Notes: generated by a model from the sequence alone, not told the origin. A stretch of 64,000 nucleotides of DNA from Crossaster papposus (GCA_037893245.1 JBAIAA010000352.1:3038001-3102000), one strand, 5' to 3'; positions 51,632 through 63,403 are shown, numbered from the stretch's first letter. Numbers and translations: made by a program.

Positions 51632-53300
51632 GGGCGATGGTCTATTATTAGGGCGATGGTCTATTTTTGGGGTGGTGGTCTATAATTTGGAGATGGTGTA
51701 TTATTGGGGCGATGGTGTATTATTGGGGCGATGGTCTATTATTGGGGCGATGGTCTATTATTGGGGCGATGGTCTATTATTGGGGCGATGGTCTATTTTT
51801 GGGGCGATGGTCTATTATTGGGGCGATGGTCTATTATTGGGGTGGTGGTCTATAATTTGGAGATGGTCTATTTTGGGGGTGATGGTCTATTTTTTGGTGT
51901 TAAGGTCTATTATTGGGGCGATGGTGTATTATTGGGGCGATGGTGTATTATTGGGGCGATGGTGTATTATTGGGGCGATGGTGTATTATTGGGTCGATTT
52001 TGGGGGTGATGGTCTATTTTTTGGTGTTAATGGTCTATTATTGGGGCGATGGTGTATTATTGGGGCGATGGTGTATTATTGGGGCGACGGTCTATTTTTG
52101 GGGCGATGGTCTATTATTGGGGCGATGGTCTATTATTGGGGCGATGTTTTTTGTGTGTGTGATTGTCTATAATTTGGTGATGGTCTATAATTTGGAGATG
52201 GTCTATAATTTGGTGGTGGTCTATAATTTGGTGGTGGTCTATAATTTGGAGATCTATGGTGGTCTATTTTTGTGTGTGATGGTCTATTATTGGGGCGATG
52301 GTCTATTATTGGGGCGATGTTTTGGTTTTTTTTGGGGGGGGGTGATGTTTGTTTTTGGTGTGATGGTAATTTGGTGGTGGTCTATAATTTGGAGATCTAT
52401 GGTGGTTCTTTTTTTTGGTGTGATGGTCTATTATTGGGGTGATGGTCTATTTTTGGGGTGGTGGTCTATTTTTGGGGTGGTGATCTATTATTGGGGCGAT
52501 GGTCTATTTTTGGGGCGATGGTCTATTTTTGGGACGATGGTCTATTTTTGGGGCGATGGCCTATTTTGGGGGTGATGGCCTATTTTGGGTGTTATGGTAT
52601 ATTGTTTGGTGTTATGGTCTATTTTTTGGTGTTATGGTCTATTATTGGGACGATGGTCTATTATTAGGGCGATGGTCTATTTTTTGGGTGGTGGTCTATA
52701 ATTTGGAAATGGTCTATAATTTTGGGGGAGATGGTCTAATTTTCGGGGTGATGGTCTATTTTTGAAATGATGGTCTATTTTGGGGGTGATGGTCTATTTT
52801 GGGTGTGATGGTCTATTTTGGGGGTGATGGTCTATTTTGGGGGCGATGGTCTATTTTGGGGGGCGATGGTCTATTGTTGGGGGCGATGGTCTATTTTTGG
52901 GGCGATGGTCTATTTTGGGGGGCGATGGTCTATTGTTGGGGCGATGGTCTATTTTTGTCGGCGATGGTCTATTTTTTTTTGGGGGGGGGGGTGGTGGGGG
53001 GGGGGGGGGGGGGGGGGGGGGGGGGCGATGGTCTTTTTTTTTGTGAGGGGGGGGGGGGCGATGGTCTATTTTGGGGGTGATGGTCTATTTTGGGGGTGAT
53101 GGTCTATTTGTTGGTGTTATGGTCTATTTTTTGGTGTTATGGTCTATTTTGGGGGTTATGGTCTATTTTGGGGGGCGATGGTCTATTTTTTGGGGGCGAT
53201 GGTCTATTTTTGGGGGGCGATGGTCTATTTTTGGGGTGATGGTCTATTTGTTGGTGTTATGGTCTATTTCTCGGGGTGATGGTCTATAATTTGGAGATAT
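51632..53300 (+). repeat. 19-bp minisatellite, block 1 (GATGGTCTATTATTGGGGC)
   Basis: Dozens of copies with variants at the T/A run (TATTATT, TATTTTT, TATAATT) and at GGGGC/GGGGT. It includes a long poly-G tract at about 52979-53026. Because 19 is one more than a multiple of three, each frame reads a 19-residue peptide repeat (VYYWGDGLLLGRWSIIGAM). Confidence 0.95.
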
Positions 53301-53772
53301 TCTATTTGCAGATGATGAATATCCATGATTTTGTACTTGGTACATATTATGAACCTAAGGTTTATATATAACGTCCGAAAAAAAATTTCTTCAAGAGCAA
53401 GTAGCTCAGTCAGATAAACCTAGGACTGCAGTGCGGAGGGTCCTAGTCCAGGCGGTGCCATAGGAAAAAGGAAAAATAAATAAATAATTAAATCACTAGG
53501 ATGAGTCCTGGGTTAAAGCACAGGTGGTGGGTCCTCAAGAGAAGCCCAGGATGGGAGCCTGAAAAGATCCTGGTGAGGGGAGAAAGGGGGGATCCAGGAG
53601 AGGGGGTCTGAATTTTTTTTTTGAAAATTTGGGCATAGGTTCCCCTCCCGTGAATGGCGATTGAACCAGGGACTACAGGGTGGGGGTAGTCCTATGCTCT
53701 ACTGGATAATTTATTAGCTGGACACTTATAAACATTTTAGTTGAACACACTTTAATAATTTTGATATTTGTA
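53301..53772. repeat. Spacer with tRNA-like segments inside the 19-bp array
   Basis: 53397-53460 is tRNA-like on the + strand (GTAGCTCAGTCAGA, later GGTCCTAGTCC). 53608-53772 is tRNA-like on the - strand (CAGTAGAGCATAGGACTACC, CCTGGTTCAATCGCC) and is repeated at 54225-54390. Neither folds as a complete tRNA; they look like SINE pieces. Confidence 0.55.
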
Positions 53773-54228
53773 TGGTCTATTATTAGGGCGATGGTCTATT
53801 TTTGGGGTGGTGGTCTATAATTTGGAGATGGTGTATTATTGGGGCGATGGTGTATTATTGGGGCGATGGTCTATTATTGGGGCGATGGTCTATTATTGGG
53901 GCGATGGTCTATTATTGGGGCGATGGTCTATTTTTGGGGCGATGGTCTATTATTGGGGCGATGGTCTATTATTGGGGTGGTGGTCTATAATTTGGAGATG
54001 GTCTATTTTGGGGGTGATGGTCTATTTTTTGGTGTTAAGGTCTATTATTGGGGCGATGGTGTATTATTGGGGCGATGGTGTATTATTGGGGCGATGGTGT
54101 ATTATTGGGGCGATGGTGTATTATTGGGTCGATTTTGGGGGTGATGGTCTATTTTTTGGTGTTAATGGTCTATTATTGGGGCGATGGTGTATTATTGGGG
54201 CGATGGTGTATTATTGGGGCGACGGTCT
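53773..54228 (+). repeat. 19-bp minisatellite, block 2
   Basis: Near-exact copy of the start of block 1 (51639 onward), unit for unit, including the same rare variants. It ends in GGGGCGACGGTCTGAATTTT. Confidence 0.93.
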
Positions 54229-54540
54229 GAATTTTTTTGTTGAAAATTTGGGCATAGGTTCCCCTCCCGTGAATGGCGATTGAACCAGGGACTACAGGGT
54301 GGGGGTAGTCCTATGCTCTACTGGATAATTTATTAGCTGGATACTTATAAACATTTTAGTTGAACACACTTTATTAATTTTGATATTTGTACAAAAGCGC
54401 ATTACTAGTTTTAACTGACTGAAATGGCAAACAAAAGGCAAGAAAATTATACTAACCAACAACACACTAAATATGTTTAGGGTAAACATTAAACTTTTTC
54501 AGGTTTTTAAAAAACAATTTGGACTCTTAAACAATCAAAA
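54229..54540. repeat. Second spacer, copy of 53608-53772 plus unique sequence
   Basis: 54225-54390 repeats 53608-53773 almost exactly. 54391-54540 is AT-rich and unassigned. Confidence 0.8.
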
Positions 54541-57500
54541 AGGTGTATTATTGGGGCGATGGTGTATTATTGGGGCGATGGTGTATTATTGGGGCGATGG
54601 TCTATTGTTGGGGCGATGGTCTATTGTTGGGGCGATGGTCTATTTTTGGGGCGATGGTCTATTTTTGGGGCGATGGTCTATTATTGGGGCGATGGTCTAT
54701 TATTGGGGCGATGGTATATTTTTGGGGCGGTGGTCTCTTTTTGGGGTGGTGGTCTATTTCTGAGGTGGTGGTCTATTTTTGGGGTGATGGTCTATTATAT
54801 TTGGGCGATGGTCTATTTTTGGGGCGATGGTCTATTTTTGGGACGATGGTCTATTTTTGGGGCGATGGTCTATTTTTGGGGCGATGGCCTATTTTTGGTG
54901 TTATGGTATATTGTTTGGTGTTATGGTCTATTTTTTGGTGTTATGGTCTATTATTGGGACGATGGTCTATTATTAGGGCGATGGTCTATTTTTTGGGTGG
55001 TGGTCTATAATTTGGAGATGGTCTATAATTTTGAGATGGTCTATTTTTCGGGGTGATGGTCTATTTTGGGGGTGATGGTCTATTTTGGGGGTGATGGTCT
55101 ATTTTGGGGGTGATGGTCTATTATGGGGGTGATGGTCTATTATGGGGGTGATGGTCTATTTTTGAAGTGATGGTCTATTGTTGGGGTGATGGTCTATTTT
55201 TGGGGTCGATGGTCTATTTTGGGGGGCGATGGTCTATTTTGGGGGGCGATGGTCTATTTTTGGGGGCGATGGTCTATTTTTGGGGCGATGGTCTATTATT
55301 GGGGCGATGGTCTATTTTTGAGGCGATGGTCTATTTTTTGGGGCGATGGTCTATTTTGGGGGGCGATGGTCTATTGTTGGGGGCGATGGTCTATTTTTGG
55401 GGTGATGGTCTATTTTGGGGGCGATGGTCTATTTTTGGGGCGATGGTCTATTTTGGGGGGCGATGGTCTATTTTTGGGGGCGATGGTCTATTTTGGGGGG
55501 CGATGGTCTATTATTGGGGCGAGGTCTATTTTTGGGGCGATGGTCTATTATTGGGGCGATGGTCTATTATTGGGGCGAGGTCTATTTTTGGGGTGGTGGT
55601 CTATTTTTGGGGTGGTGGTCTATTTCTGGGGTGGTGGTCTATTTTTGGGGTGATGGTCTATTATATTTGGGCGATGGTCTATTTTTGGGACGATGGTCTA
55701 TTTTTTTTTGGGGGGGGGGGGGGGGGGGGGTGCGGTGATGTTTGTTTTTGGTGTGATGGTCTATAATTTGGAGATGGTATATTTTTGGGGTGGTGGTCTA
55801 TTTTTGGGGTGGTGGTCTATTTTTGGGGTGATGGTCTATTATATTGGGGCGATGGTCTATTATATTGGGGCGATGGTCTATTTTTGGGGCGATGGTCTAT
55901 TTTTGGGGCGATGGTCTATTTTGGGGGCGATGGCCTATTTTTGGTGTTATGGTATATTGTTTGGTGTTATGGTCTATTTTTTGGTGTTATGGTCTATTAT
56001 TGGGACGATGGTCTATTATTAGGGCGATGGTCTATTTTGTGGGTGGTGGTCTATAATTTGGAGATGGTCTATAATTTTGAGATGGTCCATTTTTCGGGGT
56101 GATGGTGTATTTTGGGGGTGATGGTGTATTTGGGGGGTGATGGTCTATTTTGGGGGTGATGGTCTATTATGGGGGTGATGGTCTATTTTTGAAGTGATGG
56201 TCTATTGTTGGGGTGATGGTCTATTTTTGGGGTCGATGGTCTATTTTTGGGGGCGATGGTCTATTTTTGGGGCGATGGTCTATTTTTGGGGGCGATGGTC
56301 TATTTTTGGGGGCGATGGTCTATTTTTGTGGGGGGGGGGGGGGGGGGGGGGGGGTGGGGCGATGGTCTTTTTTGGGGGGGGATGGTATATTTTTTGGTGT
56401 TGGTCTATTAGACTAACTATTGGGGCGATGGTGTATTATTGGGGCGATGGTCTATTTTTGGGGCGATGGTCTATTATTGGGGCGATGATCTATTATTGGG
56501 GCGATGTTTTTTTTGGGGGGGTGATGTTTGTTTTTGGTGTGATGGTCTATAATTTGGTGGTGGTCTATAATTTGGAGATCTATGGTGGTCTATTTTTTGG
56601 TGTGATGGTCTATTATTGGGGTGATGGTCTATTTTTGGGGTGGTGGTCTATTTTTTGGGTGGTGGTCTATTATTGGGGCGATGGTCTATTATTGGGGCGA
56701 TGGTCTATTTTTGGGGCGATGGTCTATTTTGGGGTGATGGCCTATTTTGGGGGTTATGGTATATTGTTTGGTGTTATGGTCTATTTTTTGGTGTTATGGT
56801 CTATTATTGGGACGATGGTCTATTTTTTGGGTGGTGGTCTATAATTTGGAGATGGTCTATAATTTTGGGGGAGATGGTCTATTTTTCGAGGTGATGGTCT
56901 ATTTTTGAAATGATGGTCTATTTTGGGGGTGATGGTCTATAATTTTGGGGGAGATGGTCTATTTTTGAAGTGATGGTCTATTTTTGAAGTGATGGTCTAT
57001 TATTGGGGCGATGGTCTATTTTTGAGGCGATGGTCTATTGTTGGGGCGATGGTCTATTTTGGGGGCGATGGTCTATTTTGGGGGCGATGGTCTATTTTGG
57101 GGGCGATGGTCTATTTTTGGGGGCGATGGTCTATTTTGGGGGGCAATGGTCTATTTTTGGGGGCGATGGTCTATTTTTGGGGGGCGATGGTCTATTTTTT
57201 TATTATTTTTTTTTGGGGGGGATGGTATATTTTTTGGTGTTGGTCTATTAGACTAACTATTGGGGCGATGGTGTATTATTGGGGCGATGGTCTATTTTTG
57301 GGGCAATGGTCTATTATTGGGGCGATGATCTATTATTGGGGCGATGTTTTTTTGGGGGGGTGATGTTTGTTTTTGGTGTGATGGTCTATAATTTGGTGGT
57401 GGTCTATAATTTGGAGATCTATGGTGGTCTATTTTTTGGTGTGATGGTCTATTATTGGGGTGATGGTCTATTTTTGGGGTGGTGGTCTATTTTTTGGGTG

Positions 57501-58196
57501 GTGGTCTATTTTTTGGGTGGTGGTCTATTATTGGGGCGATGGTCTATTATTGGGGCGATGGTCTATTTTTGGGGCGATGGTCTATTTTGGGGTGATGGCC
57601 TATTTTGGGGGTTATGGTATATTGTTTGGTGTTATGGTCTATTTTTTGGTGTTATGGTCTATTATTGGGACGATGGTCTATTTTTTGGGTGGTGGTCTAT
57701 AATTTGGAGATGGTCTATAATTTTGGGGGAGATGGTCTATTTTTGAAATGATGGTCTATTTTGGGGGTGATGGTCTATAATTTTGGGGGAGATGGTCTAT
57801 TTTTGAAGTGATGGTCTATTTTTGAAGTGATGGTCTATTATTGGGGCGATGGTCTATTTTTGAGGCGATGGTCTATTGTTGGGGCGATGGTCTATTTTGG
57901 GGGCGATGGTCTATTTTGGGGGCGATGGTCTATTTTGGGGGCGATGGTCTATTTTTGGGGGCAATGGTCTATTTTTGGGGGCGATGGTCTATTTTGGGGG
58001 GGCGATGGTCTATTTTGGGGGGCGATGGTCTATTTTTTTATTATTTTTTTTTTTTGGGGGGGGGGCGATGGTCTATTTTTTTGGTGGGAGGGGGGGGCGA
58101 TGGTCTTTTTTTTTGGGGGGGGGAGGGCGATGGTCTATTTTTTGGTGTTATGGTCTATTTCTCGGGGTGATGGTCTATAATTTGGAGATATTCTAT
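54541..58196 (+). repeat. 19-bp minisatellite, block 3
   Basis: The longest block. It has internal large duplications, such as 56383-56900 against 57223-57770 and 54780-55160 against 55640-56190, and poly-G tracts near 55711 and 56330. Its right flank (TTCTATTTGCA, ATGATGAATATCCATGATTT) also follows block 1 at 53291. Confidence 0.95.
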
Positions 58197-60474
58197 TTGC
58201 ATATGATGAATATCCATGATTTTGTACTTGGTACATATTATTATCAAGAATTATATATTATCAATATTATCAAGAAATATTATGAAAGTGGTGGAATAAA
58301 AGTGTTTTTAAAGAAAAATTGACATTTCTTTTGTATTGCATGTACAAAACTCTTCTTTCGATATTTTACTTTTGTGACATGTTGATAATGCAAACTTAAA
58401 CCAGCCAGAATTTATTAGCATGTCCAATTGAAGTGCAACAAACAGCATTGGGAAGAGAGGTTTTTTTTGTCTAATAATTTGAGAACCCTCACTTCAACCT
58501 CTGCCAACCGTCTCAGTTTGCATGTCTGTTCCTCTAGGAATATGCCACACTTTTACACCACTACAGTACATTGTACTTACTATATTGTCATACCCTCTCT
58601 TCTGTTTGAATACATCTTCGAGGAGACAATTTCACTTTATACAACCTGCATTGCCAAAGTGCTTATGGTTTCAATAGTAATACAAATAATTTTGTTGTAG
58701 ACCAAACTTTCTTGTCAATTTCACTTTCAGTGCAATGCAGGCGGCGTGGTTCCCTGTGTCGGCATAACGTTGGCTGCTTTTCATTACAAGGCCATTTTCC
58801 AAACCCCAGCTTAGGTATGCGGCTTCATCACCATTACTAAACTGCCTGAACGAAGCCAAAGTTGGGGTGTAGAAAATGGCACCGAGTGAGAATTACTGGT
58901 AAAGATCATCATACAATGCGAGTGTGCTGTCATAACCAATTACCTTCTTTTCTTTTTGAATACACTTTCGTGGTTACAATTTCAAATTATACAACTTTAA
59001 TACATGTAATTACATTTCTTTTTAGTGCTTAGGTTTCAATAATAATAATACACGTTCGTGAAATGTTGTTGACTTGTTCCAAACTGAGGCAATTTTCTTT
59101 AGTGTTTTAGTTTTAGTGCTTTAGTTCATAGTAGTGCTGCCCGTAGAGCATGTAGTTCCCTTACCCAGTGCCGATTCGTTGTGGGAACAATTTCAATTGA
59201 AAATCTATTGAGGTTATAATTTAAACTTGGCCAATTTTCTCCTCGGTGCATTTTTATGTAGCTTTCTACGGACCAGATTTTTTTAGTTTACAAATTAAAA
59301 ATTTTGCTAAAAAACGTGATCCTCAGAAATTTTTAAAGTTCCGATAAACTTATACCTCAAGCTCACAATCTCAACTACCTGTACACATTTCTCTAGTCTC
59401 AATTTGTTTAATTTCAAATGTCAGTTCTTTGACAGAGTACGTTTGTCTAAACATTAGAGTTTTACAAGCACAATACATTTTTTATTAACATAAGGAGACA
59501 TTACATCTAAAACTTTAAAAACAGTTTCACTAGTGTACAGTTAACACAAATGGTAAGATGAGATTTGAAGGTTTGCATGGCAAAAAAGGCAATAAGATAT
59601 TAGTTTGCGGTAACACCACGGTAATAACTCTTTAGTGAGATGTGTGGTTCTGAAAAGAACTAGAAGGAACTCAACGTTTCAGACAGTATGCCCTGCCCGT
59701 CGTCAGGAGATGTAAGCTTAAGTGATTAGTGTACAGCCGACAGATTCCAGAAATTTTAAATTACATTTCATAATGCAACAGTTAACAGTTGAATGACATT
59801 TTGTGATTATTTTTAGTGACATACCAGTACATGTACGCAAAATAAAACTCGTGCAAAAAGTTGTTTCTCTGGGAATTACAGAACAATTGCCACTTAACTG
59901 CAAATACAACTTCAATTTGAAAACAAACCGAGTACCTTAAAAATATTGATTTGATGTAAATAAAAAATAAGGGTTTTCATTCATAAAGGAAAAGTATACA
60001 TGTAATCTTGCCGTCCAAAATCTATAGCCGTGTTTCCATTAGACTTTGTAGGTTAACTTAACGCGACTTTTCTGTAGAATGACAAGACCAATGGGAACGC
60101 GCAGTACACTAACGTCCCTGTCAACTTAATACTACAACATGATGTAAAACTACAAAGCCGGAATGTTATCAGTGCTAGCTTTGCAAGACCAATAAACATT
60201 CTGTCGCGGCAAAACAAAGTGGAAACGCATCGAGTAGAATTACAAATTCGTGTCGCAGTAAAGTTTCCGTGGAAGAAAAAAGTTCAATGGTAACACGGCT
60301 TACAAGCAAGTTGTTCCTCTTGATCATAAACTGTAGAACATAAATTAAAAAAAACCAGAGACCGCAAAGAAACCAAAGAATGTACATGTACCATTTTTTT
60401 TAAACTCTACAAAAAGTATATCAATTTGGAAAATTAGTTGACAATAAAGACCTGAGCCAAGGCAAAATCCTGGG
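58197..60474. other. Unassigned; may hold the FET 3' untranslated region
   Basis: AT-rich with no protein signature. 58585-58705 and 58945-59085 are diverged direct copies (TTTGAATACA, CACTTT...TACAAC, GTGCTTA.GGTTTCAATA). Whether FET transcripts extend this far cannot be told. Confidence 0.35.
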
Positions 60475-60712
60475 GCCAATTTCATAGAGCTGCTAAACAC
60501 AAACAATTTGCTTAGCACAAAAAAGTCTTGCTCATTAAAAACAGGTTACCAGCCAAAATCCTGCGTTTTTTTTTATGCCAAGCCAAAAACCAGCTGATTA
60601 TTAATCGAAAACAATAAAGATCACCTGACAATTTGGTCTAACGTTGTTTTTCCCAAGGTCAAATTTTCATGCTAAGCAAATTTCTTGTGCTTAGCAGCTC
60701 TATGAAATTGGC
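60475..60712. repeat. Palindromic MITE, family A
   Basis: GCCAATTTCATAGAGCTGCT and AGCAGCTCTATGAAATTGGC are exact inverses. This is the best-preserved copy in the window. Confidence 0.88.
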
Positions 60713-61384
60713 CCTTGGAGGCTGAAGCAAAGCAAACTCCAGTCCAAGTTACAGCGTTGAATTACCGTTACACGCATTCTATGTTATGTTAATAGGCCAT
60801 TGGTAAAATATAAATTAATCCCCCCAAAGTTCAAATCCATTATAGCTAGCCAGACCAAACGAGATATAGACAAAACGGTCTCGCGGTCAACAATGCCAAC
60901 ATTCAAACACTGCGGCGCCCAGTGCACACAATCTGGCAAGACAAAATGAAGTCGTCCACATTTTGAATACATTTCGTTCAAGCTCACTCATTTTTAAAAA
61001 CAAAAACTAAATTTCCGTTGGAATGAGATACCGATCGGTCCCATTTCACTTCAAGCTGACGACCACAAATTAAATATAGCGGCGCACCTACGTACGTACG
61101 TACCCAGCCACGTTCGACAACCCCAGTTCAATATTTACATGTCCCTAAACAAGGAGAAGCCGGGTAATTCAATACTTGGTTTCGAAACCCTTCAAACGTC
61201 ACTGGCGTCACTTATAGGAGCAAACACCAAGACCCTGATGGGCAGCATCGAGTAAGAACAAGCTGATATAAATTACGTCCGTGAGTGTAAAAACCAAATA
61301 TGAAACTTCAAAGCTCCCAAATTAAACGTCTTTAAAAGTTTTAGCAGGCATTTTCTTTACAACTTGGTCATTATTACAAACTTC
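60713..61384. other. No feature recognised
   Basis: Nothing beyond a short CGTACGTACGTACG run at 61090-61103. Confidence 0.3.
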
Positions 61385-61530
61385 CTGGGGGCAATGTCAC
61401 AGAGCTGCTTAGGCACGAAAACCTAACAGCTAAATACCAATCATAAACAATTTACACTACATAAGTTGTGGCCTGCTAAGTTGTTTTTTTACTAAGCAAT
61501 GTTTTCTTTTTTTGCTTATCAGCAAATGTT
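61385..61530. repeat. Decayed family A element
   Basis: GGGGGCAATGTCACAGAGCT, TAAATACCAATCATAAACAA and CTAAGCAATGTTTTC blocks in family A order. Confidence 0.55.
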
Positions 61531-61538
61531 ATGCTTAA

Positions 61539-61620
61539 CCCTAACTCCCTACACAACAAAGGAAGTTGGAGGATTTTGAAGGAATTGTATTGTTCAATAA
61601 CAATGGTGAGGGAGTTAGGG
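61539..61620. repeat. Tiny TTAA element with CCCTAACTCCC ends
   Basis: 82 bp between TTAA at 61535-61538 and 61621-61624. Ends CCCTAACTCCCT and AGGGAGTTAGGG are inverse. It lies 113 bases from the FET stop, so probably within its 3' untranslated region. Confidence 0.8.
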
Positions 61621-61732
61621 TTAATCAACTATAAAATTGGGCCCAGCAGCTGCTCCATGCCTAATTACAATAATGATGAACAAGAATGTGCTAAAAAAAA
61701 AATGTCACGGATGTTGTGTCCTAGTTGGTTTA

Positions 61733-62013
61733 TTAGTACGGGCGGAATCTATCCCCTCCTCTGCGATTGTCCATGGGACCGCCTCTACCTCTGGGTTGGA
61801 AGCCCCCACCTCGCCCTCCTCTATCCCCACCCCTATCCCCACCCCTGCCGCGGGGCGAGAACCCTCCTCCGCGACCGCCGCGGTCACCGAAGCCAGAGCC
61901 CCCGCGGCTGCCGCCTCGATCCATGCCGCCACGGCCACGGAAGCCACCACCACCACCGCCGCGACCACCGCGATCACCAAAGCCTGGACCACTGCTAGGC
62001 GCTGGCATGCCAC
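61733..62013 (-). CDS. FET gene last exon, RGG tail and PY-NLS
   Basis: Acceptor TTTGACAG at 62014-62021, then 92 codons and TAA. Two stops follow each other (TAATAA), and an AATAAA overlaps them on the - strand. Open frames on the + strand over this exon (61531-62077) are Pro/His/Ala-rich shadows of the Gly/Arg codons. Confidence 0.92.
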
Positions 62014-63403
62014 CTGTCAAAGAAAACAAACCCAGAATAATGAAAGGGTGTGCAGTGTAGTAACCGGGTTACAGTAGAACGCTACTACACCAAATGCCAT
62101 CCTTAGTGGAGTGCCGTGGTTTCGTGGTCTAGAAACACCGAATTTGTAACTTAGGTAAAGCTACAGGTTGTGGGTTCGAGTCCGGCCTGGGACTACGGTT
62201 CGTGTGCCCTTGGGCAAGGCACTTTGTCACTCATTGCATCTTTCCACCCAGGAAGTAAATGGGTACCTGTGAGGGCAGAGATGGTTATTGTGGTTGATTT
62301 TGCTGCTTTGCGCCGAAATGGCAGCATTGAGCTGTATACTCCCCAGGGAGCTGAGATGGTATTTGGAATGTTTCGTTGGCCCAATGATCTGAGATAATAA
62401 AAATGTAAAGCACTTTCATCCGAGTTAAAGGCAATATATATAAAAATCTGTTATTATCCTTGGCTCCCGATTTGTGTACAATAATACCGAACATTGTTGT
62501 TAAAAAAAATGTCAACAGATTAAAATAATCTGTTGATTCCGTGGCGTTCATTACGCCATGGAGCAATAAACTAGAAGGAGTTAGAACGAAGACCCCTCTT
62601 ATCTTAATCCAATTAGTGCACAGGCTTTCCACCTTGGAGAATGCACTGCGCCCACCCGCGGCATTTACGACCAACAAAGGCCCACCGGCCTGCCTTTGTG
62701 CACAGAGATGGCCACCGTGTTTTCACGTGCGTTCTAAAAAACAATCCAAGGTGACTGGAATTTTTCGACTTCCCCGGCGAGCCACGGTGACGTGTAATCT
62801 GATTTAGTTATTTCGCTTTGTTTACTGAGCGAGCCTTGCGGTCGTAAAGCTCCTGTCGGTGGCCTTTTGTGTTTCCTATTATCTTAGGTTGTTCTAACTC
62901 CTAGTTTATTGCTCCATGGTTACGTTAAGTCATGCATAATTGAGCCCTGCTTAACCCTTTAAACTCAGGCCTGTTTACGAAGATTTTGTACGTGTTGCTA
63001 GTTTGTGTATACAAATATCATTAAAGTGTACAAATCCCATATAATTATGTATCATTGGAAAGCTTACAAATAGGGCTATATTTTGGGGGAATATTTGGAC
63101 CCCCAGGAGCTTTTAAGGGACTTATAAGTCAGATGTAGCGCGGGGCCGAGTGCAAAGGGTTAATATCATCTGCACTGCCTCAACCTATCACAGTGATATA
63201 GGTGGAGGAAATTTCCGGATTAGGACAATGGTCACCCCTCCACTGAACAAATAACAAATGCCTTTGAAGGATTGAGGATGAATCAAGTTGTTTACATGGT
63301 GGCAATTGGAGGATTTTGTAGGATGTACTTACCGTCAGCTGGTCGGGGTGCCCCACACATGTTGCACTTATCACGACGGGCAAAATTGTGATTGGTGCAA
63401 CCA
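61733..63403 (-). CDS. FET-family RNA-binding protein (FUS/EWSR1/TAF15/cabeza), 3' end
   Basis: Two - strand exons (63403-63333 and 62013-61733) give the last 116 residues. The first holds the second half of a RanBP2-type zinc finger, CTNHNFARRDKCNMCGAPRP, which in this family binds GGU-type RNA. The second is an RGG-rich tail (repeats of GFGDRGGRGGG, RGRGGMDRGG, PRGRGGDRGG) ending RRGGDRFRPY. RanBP2 finger, then RGG, then a C-terminal Arg-x(2-5)-Pro-Tyr nuclear localisation signal is the order that defines FET proteins, which act in transcription and splicing in the nucleus. The RRM and N-terminal low-complexity domain lie beyond base 64000. The family is sure; which vertebrate member is closest cannot be said. 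Confidence 0.9.
62107..62457 (+). repeat. tRNA-derived SINE, family E, in a FET intron
   Basis: GTGGTTTCGTGGTC (A box region), GGGTTCGAGTCCGGCCTGGG (B box), CTTGGGCAAGGCACTTTGTC. It ends in TTATT. ATCCTTAG before it and ATCCTTGG after it may be a target duplication. Confidence 0.85.
62554..62919. repeat. Palindromic MITE with CCATGGAGCAATAAACTAG ends
   Basis: CCATGGAGCAATAAACTAG and GGAGTTAGAAC at the left, mirrored as GTTCTAACTCC and CTAGTTTATTGCTCCATGG at the right. The interior is GC-rich. The open frame 62541-62807 lies in it and is not a gene. Confidence 0.85.
62955..63159. repeat. TTAA-flanked element with CCCTTT ends
   Basis: TTAA at 62951-62954 and 63160-63163. Ends CCCTTTAAACTC and GAGTGCAAAGGG are imperfect inverses. 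205 bp. Confidence 0.65.
63333..63403 (-). CDS. FET gene exon, half of RanBP2 zinc finger
   Basis: 71 bases between the acceptor TTTTTTCAG and the donor GACG|GTAAGT. It holds three of the finger's four Cys. The first Cys and the Trp of the WxC start must be in the preceding exon, outside the window. Confidence 0.9.

Noticed and set aside
51672-58322. Many overlapping frames reading WGDGLLLGRWSIIGAM
   Set aside because: A product of the 19-bp unit, present in all + frames. Stops appear wherever GGGGCGAT becomes GGGGTGAT, as expected of neutral drift.
61531-62077. Pro/His/Ala-rich + strand frames
   Set aside because: Antisense shadows of the FET RGG exon, whose - strand frame has family motifs and correct splice sites.
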